From: Flavobacterium chungbukense
GTDB taxonomy: Bacteria > Bacteroidota > Bacteroidia > Flavobacteriales > Flavobacteriaceae
Direction of reading: 5' to 3'
DNA length: 64,000 bases
NCBI RefSeq assembly: GCF_020805785.1
Contig: NZ_JAJGZV010000001.1
Span: 806,001-870,000, forward strand
Position numbers and translations under genes: made by a program. Positions 44,743 to 53,546 of this stretch are shown here, one piece after another. Every line of letters begins with the position of its first letter. Position 1 is the stretch's first letter. The notes under the pieces are model-generated. The model had not been told where the DNA came from, did not search any database, and saw nothing but the letters and a program-made list of their open reading frames with translations.

Positions 44743-45711
44743 CTATTTGGAACTAATATTATTCTCTGCTAATATTTTTTCAAAATCGGCTTCTTTGCCG
44801 TTTTTCTTCATTTCGGCATAAATCATTCTAATTATTTTTTCGGCATCTGTTCTATAAGGAGATTTTTGTGCAATATACATGTTGTACGCCTTACACATAT
44901 TGTCTAAACCTTTTTCTTGGTTGTTTAAATGTAGAGCATACATTTGACCAATTCCATAATAAACTTCAGGATTGTTTGGTTCAATTTCAGCCAGTTTTTC
45001 GTATGTTTTTACAGCTTTATTATATTCTTTTTTATAAGAGTATACAACAGCGATATTTTGTAGTGGCATTAATCCGTTTGGATCAATTTTTAAGGATTTT
45101 TCGTAAGCTTCAATTGCTTCTTCGTATTTTTCTAATCTTCTGTAGCAGATTCCCATATTATCATAAGCAAAGGCGAAATTAGGGTCAATTTTTACAGCTT
45201 TTTTATAATATTCAATAGCACCTTTATAGTTTTGTTTTTCTGATTCATCAATTCCCCGCTGATAATTTTCTAAAGCTTTTTCATTTTGTGAAACAGAATT
45301 TTTATTCACTTTATCGTTTGTTGCAATTTTTCTTTTCAAGGAACTGCAATTGGCCATTAAATAACGCTCAATTTTATAATAAGAATCTTTAAAATCTTTA
45401 GAATCTGGATTAAAATTCATCGTAACATCGATATTCTTTTTTCCTTGAGCATCAGTCGTTGCTTTAGACATATCAAGATTGGCTAATTTTTCGCCTATTT
45501 GGTAGGCGCCAACTTTTTCGCTAATACACGAATGAATATCGGCAGTTATAGAATCTTTAACTCTATCTAGAGTAGGTATAGAATCTATACATTTACAAGC
45601 ACCGTCTGAGATTTCTTTTAGTAATTCTTCAGCATTAACTTTTGCTGTTTCTTGAGATTTAGCATTTTGAAATCCAGCAATTAGGAAAACAAGGATTAAA
45701 TAGTTTTTCAT
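44743..45711 (-). CDS. Exported TPR-repeat protein
   Basis: A 322-residue protein with signal peptide (LVFLIAGFQNAKS/Q). The N-terminal part is cysteine-containing (GACKCIDSIPTLDRV, DIHSCISEKVGAYQIGEKL, YLMANCSSLKRK). Four TPR units follow from about 148: ENYQRGIDESEKQNYKGAIE, AFAYDNMGICYRRLEKYEEA, LQNIAVVYSYKKEYNKAV and EVYYGIGQMYALHLNNQEKG. It probably acts as a protein-interaction scaffold in the periplasm; no partner is evident. It is transcribed alone, with a -7 box and a terminator. Confidence 0.88.
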   Translation of the reverse strand: MKNYLILVFLIAGFQNAKSQETAKVNAEELLKEISDGACKCIDSIPTLDRVKDSITADIHSCISEKVGAYQIGEKLANLDMSKATTDAQGKKNIDVTMNFNPDSKDFKDSYYKIERYLMANCSSLKRKIATNDKVNKNSVSQNEKALENYQRGIDESEKQNYKGAIEYYKKAVKIDPNFAFAYDNMGICYRRLEKYEEAIEAYEKSLKIDPNGLMPLQNIAVVYSYKKEYNKAVKTYEKLAEIEPNNPEVYYGIGQMYALHLNNQEKGLDNMCKAYNMYIAQKSPYRTDAEKIIRMIYAEMKKNGKEADFEKILAENNISSK

Positions 45712-45760
45712 CTATAAAATTGGTTTTTGGTTTATCGTTTTTGGGATGATAATAGTAAAC

Positions 45761-45768
45761 CAAATATA
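45761..45768 (-). promoter_or_regulatory. Putative -7 box of the TPR-protein gene
   Basis: The minus strand reads TATATTTG (TAnnTTTG), 50 bases upstream of the start codon. Confidence 0.4.
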
Positions 45769-45815
45769 GTATTTTTTGTATGAATATATCTATTAATCAT
45801 ACAAGGTTGAAAAAA

Positions 45816-47600
45816 TTATTCAATCGTCATCGAACGAAGTTTTGTTCGATAAGCTTCAAGCGCAATTGACTTAGAAATAAAGCCGTGATATTTACCATCT
45901 CTCAATACAGGAAGAAAGGCCGATTTTGACATTTCAAATTTCTTCATCACAATTTCCATACTGTCTAGAGAAGAAATTGTTGCCAATGGTGCTTTCATCA
46001 CATCTTTAATATGAGTATATTTTACACGATAAGAATTAAAAATGATTTCGCGGATATCGTTAAAATGAACAACACCGACTAAATCTTTATCGTTGTTAAC
46101 AACTGCAAAAACTACTTGATTGGAGTGAGAAATCAGATCTACCAATTTGCTCAAATTTTCCTCAGGATGGACAGTTAAATAATCGCACTGAATAATACTA
46201 TCTATGTCCAGAGTCGATAGAATATTAGAATCTTTATTGCTAGTAAAGGCGTGTCCTTTTTTAGCTAATCCTTTTACGTCAAGCGAATATTTTTCGTAAC
46301 GTTTTGAAATCGCAAAACTGATTGAAGAAACAATCATAAGCGGAATCATTAGTCCGTAACCACCTGTAATTTCTGCGATTAAGAATATTGCAGTTAATGG
46401 TGCATGAAATAAACCACTTAGAATCCCTGCCATTCCTACCATTGTAAAATTGGTGATAGGAAGTTTGGATAAACCAATTAATGTTACAAGTTTAGAAAAG
46501 AAATATCCTAAATACGATCCTAGGAATAGAGAAGGAGCAAAGTTTCCTCCATTTCCGCCGCTTCCTATTGTTAAACCTGAGGCAAAAACTTTAACCATCA
46601 TTGTAGCGCCAACAAAAAGCAGTAAAACCCATTGGTTATTTCTAAAATCGGCAAATAAAGTATTATCTAGTAATTTTCCAGGATCGGTTTCAGACAAAGT
46701 TCGAATGCTCTCATAACCTTCACCAAATAAGGTTGGGAAAATAAAAATTAACAATGCTAAAAGCGACGAACCAATTAATGCTTTTTTGTACGGATTGATC
46801 TGCTGTTTACTGAAATAATGTTCAACTCTCTGGAAATTTCTAGAATAATAAATGGCTGTAAGTCCAGTAAGAACGCCTAATATTACATAAAACGGAATAT
46901 TATGATAATCGAAAGTTTCTTGTTTTTTAAAACTCAAAAGAATACTTTCATCTAAAACAATGGCAGAGACTAATGCACCGGTTGCTGCAGAAATCATAAT
47001 GGGTGTAAAAGCAGCAATACTGACATCTACCAATAATACTTCGATAGCAAAAAGAACTCCGGCAATAGGAGCGTTAAAAGCTGCCGCAATTCCAGCTGCA
47101 ACACCGCATCCAATTAGTAAAGTACGGTCTTTATACTGCATTTTATAATTCTGAGCATAATTGGAACCAAATGCAGCTCCTGTAATTACGATGGGGCTTT
47201 CTAAACCAGCAGAACCACCTAAACCAACCGTTAACGAGCTCGTAACAATTTGCGCATACATTTGCTTTCGCGGAATAATACTTGCTTTTTTGGCTACAGC
47301 ATAAAGTATTTGTGAAGTTCCTTTTTGAATGCTTCCGTTAAGGACTTTTTTAACTACAAAAACCGTCAGTAAAATACCAATTATTGGAAGTATACTGTTA
47401 ATGAAACTCAATTTTAGAATTCCGTTAATGTAAGTAGCAAAAGAAAAAACGCTGTGTGCGAACGTTTTAAGAATGATTACGGCAAACGAACACGATATTC
47501 CAATTAAAACGCTTGACAGAAAAAGGAACTGCTTTGGAGTCATTAAGGATTGAGCCAAAGCAATGATGCTTTCTAGTCTTCTGAAATATTTTTTTAGCAT
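45816..47600 (-). CDS. ClC-family chloride channel or transporter with CBS domains
   Basis: A 594-residue inner-membrane protein with about ten or more hydrophobic helices and two C-terminal CBS domains (about 455-590; IQCDYLTVHPEENLSKLVDL and ATISSLDSMEIVMKKFEMSK). ClC motifs: GLGGSAGLESPIVITGAAFG (E in GLESP at the gating-glutamate position) and GLTIGSGGNGGNFAPSLFLGSYLG. The first ClC motif, usually GSGIP, is not recognisable; the matching stretch reads GSIQKGTSQILYAV. CBS domains bind adenine nucleotides and may tune activity. Ion selectivity cannot be told. A -7 box lies 25 bases upstream. Confidence 0.9.
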   Translation of the reverse strand: MLKKYFRRLESIIALAQSLMTPKQFLFLSSVLIGISCSFAVIILKTFAHSVFSFATYINGILKLSFINSILPIIGILLTVFVVKKVLNGSIQKGTSQILYAVAKKASIIPRKQMYAQIVTSSLTVGLGGSAGLESPIVITGAAFGSNYAQNYKMQYKDRTLLIGCGVAAGIAAAFNAPIAGVLFAIEVLLVDVSIAAFTPIMISAATGALVSAIVLDESILLSFKKQETFDYHNIPFYVILGVLTGLTAIYYSRNFQRVEHYFSKQQINPYKKALIGSSLLALLIFIFPTLFGEGYESIRTLSETDPGKLLDNTLFADFRNNQWVLLLFVGATMMVKVFASGLTIGSGGNGGNFAPSLFLGSYLGYFFSKLVTLIGLSKLPITNFTMVGMAGILSGLFHAPLTAIFLIAEITGGYGLMIPLMIVSSISFAISKRYEKYSLDVKGLAKKGHAFTSNKDSNILSTLDIDSIIQCDYLTVHPEENLSKLVDLISHSNQVVFAVVNNDKDLVGVVHFNDIREIIFNSYRVKYTHIKDVMKAPLATISSLDSMEIVMKKFEMSKSAFLPVLRDGKYHGFISKSIALEAYRTKLRSMTIE

Positions 47601-47624
47601 TCGGTTTTAAAATTATAGGTCTTA

Positions 47625-47632
47625 CAAAATTA
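47625..47632 (-). promoter_or_regulatory. Putative -7 box of the ClC gene
   Basis: The minus strand reads TAATTTTG (TAnnTTTG), 25 bases upstream of the start codon. Confidence 0.4.
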
Positions 47633-47675
47633 AGCTATAATCTTAGATAAAAAAATAAAAACAGATAAGGATTTA

Positions 47676-49358
47676 TTAAAAACCAATAGCAGCGTCATCA
47701 CCTCTAAAATCGGCTCCGCCTTCTAATTTATTGTCAGGTAAAACCAAAATGGCATCTACTTTTCCAATAATTGGAGTTGGTTTTTCATTAATTAAATAAT
47801 TTTTGGCTTTAAGCTTGTTGATGGTTTTAGTTTCAAAAGTATTTGGTTCGAAAGTAATTAAATCTGGCAGCCATTGATGATGAAAACGCGGTGCATTTAC
47901 AGCTTCCTGCATGCTCAAATTGTATTCGTAAACATTTAAGATTGTCTGCAAAACCGAAGTTATAATAGTTGATCCGCCCGGAGTCCCAACTACCATAAAT
48001 AGTTTTCCGTTTTTCTCTACAATTGTAGGTGTCATGGAACTTAACATACGTTTTTGCGGTGCAATGCTATTGGCTTCATTTCCTACTAAACCAAACATAT
48101 TTGGAGAACCTGGTTTAGCGCTAAAATCGTCCATTTCGTTATTTAAAAAGAAACCTAATTCATCGCAATAATATTTAGAACCATAACCGTCATTTAAAGT
48201 TGTAGTTGCCGCAATCGCATTTCCAAATTGATCTACAATAGAATAATGGGTCGTTTCTGTACTTTCTGCATAATTAACTTTTCCTTCTTTAATTTCAGAA
48301 GATAAAGTTGCTTTTTCAGGATTGAAACTTGCCATTCGATCACGTAAATATTTTTCATCCATTAATTCTTTCAACGGAATTTTTACAAAATCAGGATCTC
48401 CTAAAAAATAACTTCTATCGGCATAGGCTCTTCGTTCTGCCTCAACAATAACTTGAATGGCTTCGTCTGAATTGTGTCCCATTTTTGCTAAATCATAAGG
48501 TTCTAGCATTTTTAGAATTTGAGCTAAACAGATTCCGCCACTGCTTGGGGGCGACATCGAAGTGATTTTTAAATCTTTATAAGTAAATTGAAGCGGTTTT
48601 CTCCATTTTGCCTCATATTTGGCTAAATCTTGCAGCGTAATAATTCCACCCTTTGATCTAAGATAGTTGACTAGAATCTTAGCAGTTTCACCTTTGTAGA
48701 ATTCATTTCTTCCTTTTTTCTGAATTCTTTTTAAAGTTTTAGCAAGAGCAGGATATTTTATAGTGTCATTTTCTTTGAAAATTTTTGATGCGGGAGAATT
48801 TTCTCCGTTTATTTTTACAATTTTATCATGATAATCGTTTAAGCTTTTTTCTTGCTTTTTGGTTACGACAACACCTCTTTCAGCTAAAGCAATTACGGGC
48901 TCAAGAATTTTCGCGATTGGCATTGTTCCGTACTTTTTATGAACAGCAAAAACGCCAGCAATAGTTCCAGGAACACCAATTGCAAGTGCAGTTTCAGTAC
49001 TTTTGCCTTTTATAACATTTCCCTCGCTGTCCAAAAACATATCTTTTGTAGCGGCTAAAGGCGCTTTTTCTCTATAATCTAAAGATCCGACTTCGCCGTT
49101 TGCTTTTCTATACACCATAAATCCTCCTCCGCCAATGTTTCCAGCAAACGGAAAAGCAACTGCCAATGCCAATTCAGTTCCTACCATGGCATCAAAAGCA
49201 TTTCCGCCTTTTTTCATAATATCGGCTCCAATTTTTGATGCTTCCTCGCGTGCAGAAACCACCATTGCTTTTGTGACAACCAATCCTGTTGGATTTTTTT
49301 GCTGTGCAGTACTATGTGTCAGATATAAAAGTGCTACTAAAAGCGTAATTTTTTTCAT
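47676..49358 (-). CDS. ggt: Gamma-glutamyltransferase
   Basis: A 560-residue periplasmic or exported N-terminal nucleophile hydrolase that cleaves or transfers gamma-glutamyl groups, for example from glutathione. A signal peptide (LLVALLYLTHSTA/QQ) is followed by AREEASKIGADIMKKGGNAFDA. The conserved GNIGGGGFMVYR and SLDYREKAPLAA come next. The autocleavage and catalytic Thr lies in STETTHYSIVDQFGNAIAAT near residue 370; cleavage would give large and small subunits. PGGSTIITSVLQT and GGADFRGDDAA near the end are small-subunit motifs. It is transcribed alone. Confidence 0.95.
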   Translation of the reverse strand: MKKITLLVALLYLTHSTAQQKNPTGLVVTKAMVVSAREEASKIGADIMKKGGNAFDAMVGTELALAVAFPFAGNIGGGGFMVYRKANGEVGSLDYREKAPLAATKDMFLDSEGNVIKGKSTETALAIGVPGTIAGVFAVHKKYGTMPIAKILEPVIALAERGVVVTKKQEKSLNDYHDKIVKINGENSPASKIFKENDTIKYPALAKTLKRIQKKGRNEFYKGETAKILVNYLRSKGGIITLQDLAKYEAKWRKPLQFTYKDLKITSMSPPSSGGICLAQILKMLEPYDLAKMGHNSDEAIQVIVEAERRAYADRSYFLGDPDFVKIPLKELMDEKYLRDRMASFNPEKATLSSEIKEGKVNYAESTETTHYSIVDQFGNAIAATTTLNDGYGSKYYCDELGFFLNNEMDDFSAKPGSPNMFGLVGNEANSIAPQKRMLSSMTPTIVEKNGKLFMVVGTPGGSTIITSVLQTILNVYEYNLSMQEAVNAPRFHHQWLPDLITFEPNTFETKTINKLKAKNYLINEKPTPIIGKVDAILVLPDNKLEGGADFRGDDAAIGF

Positions 49359-49390
49359 AAGTAAATAAGGTTTAATAGAGAAAACAGCGA

Positions 49391-49975
49391 TTAAAGTGAG
49401 AGTAATTTTACTTTAGCGTGTCTCTTCATTTCTTCAAAGAAGGAGGTAAATTCTTCTTCAAATTCGTCATAAAACTCCTTTAATTCTTCTACTGCATACT
49501 GCATTTGAGAAATATTTTTTGACCTTCGATCCATTTGAGTCAGAATTTGATGAATTCCATCAACCGTTCGGTAACTTAAAAGCCAGTTTCTTTCAATCAT
49601 ATAAGGCATTAAACCTTGCGTTTTTTCTGTTAGAATATCGTAATTGTCATGTAAAGAATGGTAAAATCGGCTGATGAAACTTTCTAATTGTTCATCAGAA
49701 TAATTACTCCAGTTTTTAGCTAAAAAATGATCGTATACAATATCCACAATCACGCCAGCATAGTGATGATATCTATCATGAAGACGTTTTGTGCTTTTTC
49801 TAAAAATATCGTGAGAATCAGTGTAAGTATCAATAAAGCGGTGCAGCAAGATTCCTTTTTGCACATCGAGTGGAAAATGATCAAATTGTTTTCCGCGAAT
49901 TCCATCTGCCATAAAATTCCCGATTTTGATCAAATCATTTTCTCCAGAAAGGTATATATGGGCTAAGAAATTCAT
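49391..49975 (-). CDS. ACP phosphodiesterase-like protein (AcpH/DUF479 family)
   Basis: A 194-residue cytosolic protein of the AcpH family. Signatures are MNFLAHIYLSGENDLIKIGNF at the N-terminus, GILLHRFIDTYTDSHDIF, RYHHYAGVIVDIVYDHFLAKNW and MIERNWLLSYRTVDGI. E. coli AcpH removes the 4'-phosphopantetheine group from acyl carrier protein; the HD-like histidines and aspartates are present here. Several Bacteroidota homologues are assigned only by similarity. It is transcribed alone, with its start next to a repeat-containing gap. Confidence 0.9.
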   Translation of the reverse strand: MNFLAHIYLSGENDLIKIGNFMADGIRGKQFDHFPLDVQKGILLHRFIDTYTDSHDIFRKSTKRLHDRYHHYAGVIVDIVYDHFLAKNWSNYSDEQLESFISRFYHSLHDNYDILTEKTQGLMPYMIERNWLLSYRTVDGIHQILTQMDRRSKNISQMQYAVEELKEFYDEFEEEFTSFFEEMKRHAKVKLLSL

Positions 49976-49983
49976 TTTTATTA

Positions 49984-50130
49984 AAGTTTCTGAGAGACTT
50001 AGTGGCTAAGTTTCGGAGTTATTTAGTAAATGTATAAAAACTTTTTTAAATCGTTTTGTTATAAAAACAACTCCTTGAAAGTGGTTTCTTATAAGTTAAA
50101 TTTAAAATCTTAGAAACTTAGCACCTTAGT
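49984..50130. repeat. Intergenic repeat words 'GAGACTTAGTGGCTAAGTTT'
   Basis: TTTCTGAGAGACTTAGTGGC and, further on, TCTTAGAAACTTAGCACCTT and AGTTACTCGGTAACTTTT form an imperfect, partly inverted arrangement. The 'TTAG-AAACTTAG' words recur as dispersed repeats in Flavobacterium intergenic regions. Confidence 0.45.
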
Positions 50131-50146
50131 TACTCGGTAACTTTTT

Positions 50147-50154
50147 TATATTTG
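50147..50154 (+). promoter_or_regulatory. Putative -7 box of glmM
   Basis: TATATTTG (TAnnTTTG) lies 27 bases before the start codon. A TTG -33 box is not obvious. Confidence 0.45.
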
Positions 50155-50180
50155 TAAAAAAATAACCCTAACTCACAAAA

Positions 50181-51569
50181 ATGACGCTAATAAAATCTAT
50201 TTCTGGAATCCGTGGAACGATCGGAGGAAAAGTAGGAGATAATCTGACTCCTGTTGATGCGGTGAAATTTGCATCAGCGTATGGAACTTTCTTGAAAAAT
50301 AATGCTAATAAAGATAAATTAAAGGTTGTAATTGGTCGTGATGCCAGAATTTCAGGACCGATGATTCATAACTTGGTTGTAAACACTTTGGTCGGATTAG
50401 GAATTGATGTTATCGATCTTGGACTTTCTACAACACCAACTGTTGAGGTTGCCGTTCCTTTGGAACAAGCAGACGGCGGAATTATTTTAACAGCATCTCA
50501 TAATCCAAAACAATGGAATGCTTTAAAATTATTAAATGAAAAAGGAGAATTTTTGAGCGGTGCTGATGGAACTAAAATTCTTGAAATTGCCGAAGCTGAA
50601 GCTTTCGATTTTTCGGATGTTGACAGTTTAGGAAAAGTTACGGTAAACGACGCTTACATGGATATTCATATCGATGAAGTTTTATGTCTTCCATTGGTTG
50701 ATGTTCAGGCTGTAAAAGACGCTAAATTTAAGGTTGTTGTTGATGGAGTAAATTCGTCAGGCGGTATCATTATTCCAAAATTACTTGAAATAATGGGAGT
50801 AGAAGTAGTAAAATTATATTGCGAACCAAACGGACATTTTCCTCACAATCCAGAACCTTTAAAAGAGCATTTAACTGATATTTCTGAATTGGTTGTAAAA
50901 GAAAAAGCGCATTTAGGTATCGTAGTTGATCCAGACGTTGACCGTTTGGCTTTTATTAGCGAAGATGGCGAAATGTTTGGTGAAGAATATACTTTGGTGG
51001 CTTGCGCAGATTATGTTTTGAGTAAAACGCCTGGAAATACGGTTTCTAATATGTCATCTTCTCGTGCTTTAAGAGATGTTACTAAAACTCACGGTGGCAG
51101 CTATGAAGCTAGCGCAGTAGGAGAGGTGAATGTGGTAGAATTAATGAAAAAGAATAATGCCATTATCGGTGGTGAAGGTAACGGAGGAATTATCTACCCT
51201 GAATTGCATTACGGAAGAGACAGCTTGGTTGGAGTTGCTTTATTTTTAACGCATTTAGCGAATAAAAAAATGTCGGTTTCTGCTTTGAGAGCTTCTTACC
51301 CAGAATATTACATGAGTAAAAATAAAATTGAATTAACACCACAAATTGATGTTGATGCAATTTTAACTCAAATGACTGAGAAATATAAAAATGAAGACAT
51401 TACGACAATCGACGGTGTGAAAATTGATTTTGCTACAGAATGGGTTCATTTAAGAAAATCAAATACAGAACCAATTATTCGTATTTATACAGAAGCGCCT
51501 TCACAAGATGCAGCTGATAAATTAGCACTTAGAATTATTGATGAAATTAAAGTAATTGCAGGAATCTAA
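50181..51569 (+). CDS. glmM: Phosphoglucosamine mutase
   Basis: This enzyme interconverts glucosamine 6-phosphate and glucosamine 1-phosphate for UDP-GlcNAc, and so for peptidoglycan and LPS. It is a 462-residue alpha-D-phosphohexomutase. The N-terminal ISGIRGTIGGKVGDNLTP is followed by the phosphoserine loop ILTASHNPKQWNALK near residues 100-114. The metal site is VVDPDVDRLAFI, the sugar-binding loop GGEGNGGIIYP, and the C-terminal RKSNTEPIIRIYTEA is the phosphate-binding loop. It could act on other phosphohexoses, but the start ISGIRGT favours the GlmM/ManB type. A terminator follows. Confidence 0.93.
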   Translation: MTLIKSISGIRGTIGGKVGDNLTPVDAVKFASAYGTFLKNNANKDKLKVVIGRDARISGPMIHNLVVNTLVGLGIDVIDLGLSTTPTVEVAVPLEQADGGIILTASHNPKQWNALKLLNEKGEFLSGADGTKILEIAEAEAFDFSDVDSLGKVTVNDAYMDIHIDEVLCLPLVDVQAVKDAKFKVVVDGVNSSGGIIIPKLLEIMGVEVVKLYCEPNGHFPHNPEPLKEHLTDISELVVKEKAHLGIVVDPDVDRLAFISEDGEMFGEEYTLVACADYVLSKTPGNTVSNMSSSRALRDVTKTHGGSYEASAVGEVNVVELMKKNNAIIGGEGNGGIIYPELHYGRDSLVGVALFLTHLANKKMSVSALRASYPEYYMSKNKIELTPQIDVDAILTQMTEKYKNEDITTIDGVKIDFATEWVHLRKSNTEPIIRIYTEAPSQDAADKLALRIIDEIKVIAGI

Positions 51570-51591
51570 TAGTTGCTGTTCTTAAATAAAG

Positions 51592-51626
51592 AAAGCCTCT
51601 TTTGAAATTTTCGAAAGAGGCTTTTT
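51592..51626 (+). terminator. Terminator of glmM
   Basis: The stem AAAGCCTCTTT(TG) / (CG)AAAGAGGCTTTTT with an AAATTTT loop and a T run, 22 bases after the stop codon. Confidence 0.85.
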
Positions 51627-51635
51627 CTATTAAAG

Positions 51636-51838
51636 ATAATTCATTCCGTAGGAATGTCTCGTCGGTGGAAAAAAAAGTGAGTTACATGGCATTACGTTCC
51701 GTAGGAACGTTTGAGTAACATGTTGCTATAATATTTCCAAACAAAAACAAACAAACAAACAAACAAGTGTCCCTACGGGACACGATGAAAAGAACGCAAG
51801 ATGCTTTTTACCGACGAGATATTCCTACGGAATATTTA
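51636..51838. repeat. Compound intergenic repeat 'CCGTAGGAATGTCTCGTCGGT'
   Basis: The left words ATTCCGTAGGAATGTCTCGTCGGT and the right words ACCGACGAGATATTCCTACGGAAT form a near-perfect inverted pair about 130 bases apart. Between them are an inner pair CCGTAGGAACG / TGTCCCTACGGGACA and a (CAAA)n tract at about 51745-51765. This is a dense, clearly structured element in an otherwise empty gap. Confidence 0.8.
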
Positions 51839-51854
51839 AAACAAGACAATATCT

Positions 51855-53339
51855 TTAATTTTTAATGATCTTAATTGACTTTTTGATATTGCCGTAAGAA
51901 GCATTTACGATATAAACTCCTTTTGCCAATTTTTCTCCAATTTTAATATCTTCATTTGTAGAAAAATCAGAAGATGAGAAACAAATAGCTCCTTTCATAT
52001 CGATGATTTTAATGGTTAAAGGTTCTGTTATACTTGATTTTACATGTAAGGTCGATTGATTTTTTACAGGATTTGGATAAATAGTAAAACTGTCTTTTTC
52101 TAAAACATCATCTTTCACACCAAGATTAGCGGCAGCAACATCAATGTAATTAAAATTGAAATCGTTTGATTTGAATTTAATCTTAAGATAAACTTCGCCT
52201 TTTGGCAAGGTAACTCCATTTACAACTTTATTAGCATATGTCTGCCAATCTCCCGTTGCAGGAAATACTTCGTCTGTTTTTACCACAACATCGTTTACGA
52301 GAACATCAAATTTTCCTTCAAGAACTGGAGAGGCAACTCTGAACGTTAAGTTGTAAGTTCCAGCATCGGCCACATTTAGCATAAATTCATTCCAATCGCC
52401 TTCGTTTATATAACAAACATTCTGGCCTGTATTAGAGTCTGTAGTTGCTTGTAAGCCAGTTCCTTTTCGTCTATAATGTTTATTGGCAACAACGCGGCCG
52501 GGAACACTTATTTTTTTTGTTGTGTAAGGAACATTAATATATTCCGTTCCGATTGGTCTTAAAACACCGCTTGTAGAACTTAATAATTGTCCTTCTAACA
52601 TATCGGTCCAAGTCGGATTTACTCTTCCAGAAAACCAAGAATAGCGAAAGATATCAGGATCGTTTTCAAAATTGGTTAGAATATCTTTCATAAAAGCAGT
52701 TTTGTCTGCAGCACTTTGAATAACTCTATTGGCAAATTCCGTAATCCAAAGTGGTCTATTGAATTTTTTCAGAAGGCTGGTAACGCCAATTACAGAACCT
52801 GCCGTAGCATCATAAGTATGAAAAGCAATGTAATCAACCTTACAGTTCGGGCACAACTGAAAAAACTGTGTATGCCAAACTATCGGATCCGAAATTCCTC
52901 CATAATTACTTGGACCATTGTAAGCGGGAGATGCACTGATTATTTCCAGATTTTTTGCGGCAGCGATTTTTTCGATATTTGCCCAAGCATTGACAGCTTC
53001 CTGCGGTGTTAATCTTGCGCCATCGTTAAAATTAGGTTCGTTAAAAGCAAGTAAATATTTTGCTCCAGGTTTAATTTTATTAATGAATGCTTGAACTTCT
53101 GAATCATTGATTTTTCCCCATGCCATAGGAACAAATTCAACACCCAGAGATTCGTAGTCTGCATTGACAGCGGCTTCTGGTTCTGGCGACCAATTGTACC
53201 ACCAAGAAAGTCCTGGTTTTAAAGCCAAAATATCTGCTTTAGAATGTGCTCCATAAGCAATACCTCTTTTCGGACTTTGAGCGGAAATCGCAGAAAACAG
53301 AAATAATAGCAAAACTGTAAAAAGTAATTTTTTGATCAT
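51855..53339 (-). CDS. GH128-like glycoside hydrolase with CBM6-like domain and T9SS type A sorting domain
   Basis: A 494-residue secreted glycan-degrading enzyme with signal peptide LLFLFSAISA/Q. The catalytic clan GH-A barrel (about 23-265) resembles the GH128/Asl1-like endo-beta-1,3-glucanase family: SWWYNWSPEP, LLAFNEPNFND with Glu101 as likely acid/base, and LWITEFANRV with Glu201 as likely nucleophile. A CBM6-like beta-sandwich follows (about 275-405, GDWNEFMLNVADAGTYNLTF). The C-terminal domain from about 417 (SFTIYPNPVKNQSTLHV ... GVYIVNASYG) is a type A T9SS sorting signal. It would act outside the cell on beta-1,3-glucan-like polymers; exact specificity is inferred. Confidence 0.9.
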   Translation of the reverse strand: MIKKLLFTVLLLFLFSAISAQSPKRGIAYGAHSKADILALKPGLSWWYNWSPEPEAAVNADYESLGVEFVPMAWGKINDSEVQAFINKIKPGAKYLLAFNEPNFNDGARLTPQEAVNAWANIEKIAAAKNLEIISASPAYNGPSNYGGISDPIVWHTQFFQLCPNCKVDYIAFHTYDATAGSVIGVTSLLKKFNRPLWITEFANRVIQSAADKTAFMKDILTNFENDPDIFRYSWFSGRVNPTWTDMLEGQLLSSTSGVLRPIGTEYINVPYTTKKISVPGRVVANKHYRRKGTGLQATTDSNTGQNVCYINEGDWNEFMLNVADAGTYNLTFRVASPVLEGKFDVLVNDVVVKTDEVFPATGDWQTYANKVVNGVTLPKGEVYLKIKFKSNDFNFNYIDVAAANLGVKDDVLEKDSFTIYPNPVKNQSTLHVKSSITEPLTIKIIDMKGAICFSSSDFSTNEDIKIGEKLAKGVYIVNASYGNIKKSIKIIKN

Positions 53340-53382
53340 GGTTAATGATTTTTTTGGTTTTTTTTAGATACTTAGAGAATAT

Positions 53383-53390
53383 CAAATTTA
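53383..53390 (-). promoter_or_regulatory. Putative -7 box of the GH128-like gene
   Basis: The minus strand reads TAAATTTG (TAnnTTTG), 44 bases upstream of the start. A TTTTG lies 24 bases further upstream, slightly beyond usual -33 spacing. Confidence 0.4.
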
Positions 53391-53489
53391 AATTGTTTCC
53401 TTTTTTTATCCATTCAAAAAAATCATTACAAAAACACATCAAATCTAGTTTATATGGCGCAAATGGATTAATTATACCGCATTCAAAAT

Positions 53490-53527
53490 AAAAATCCGAA
53501 AAACACAAGTCAGTTTTTCGGATTTTA
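53490..53527 (-). terminator. Terminator of the LpxL-like acyltransferase gene
   Basis: The stem AAAATCCGAAAAAC / GTTTTTCGGATTTT has an 8-base loop; read leftwards it ends in a T run, 20 bases after the stop codon. Confidence 0.85.
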
Positions 53528-53546
53528 TATATTGTATTTGTGATTG

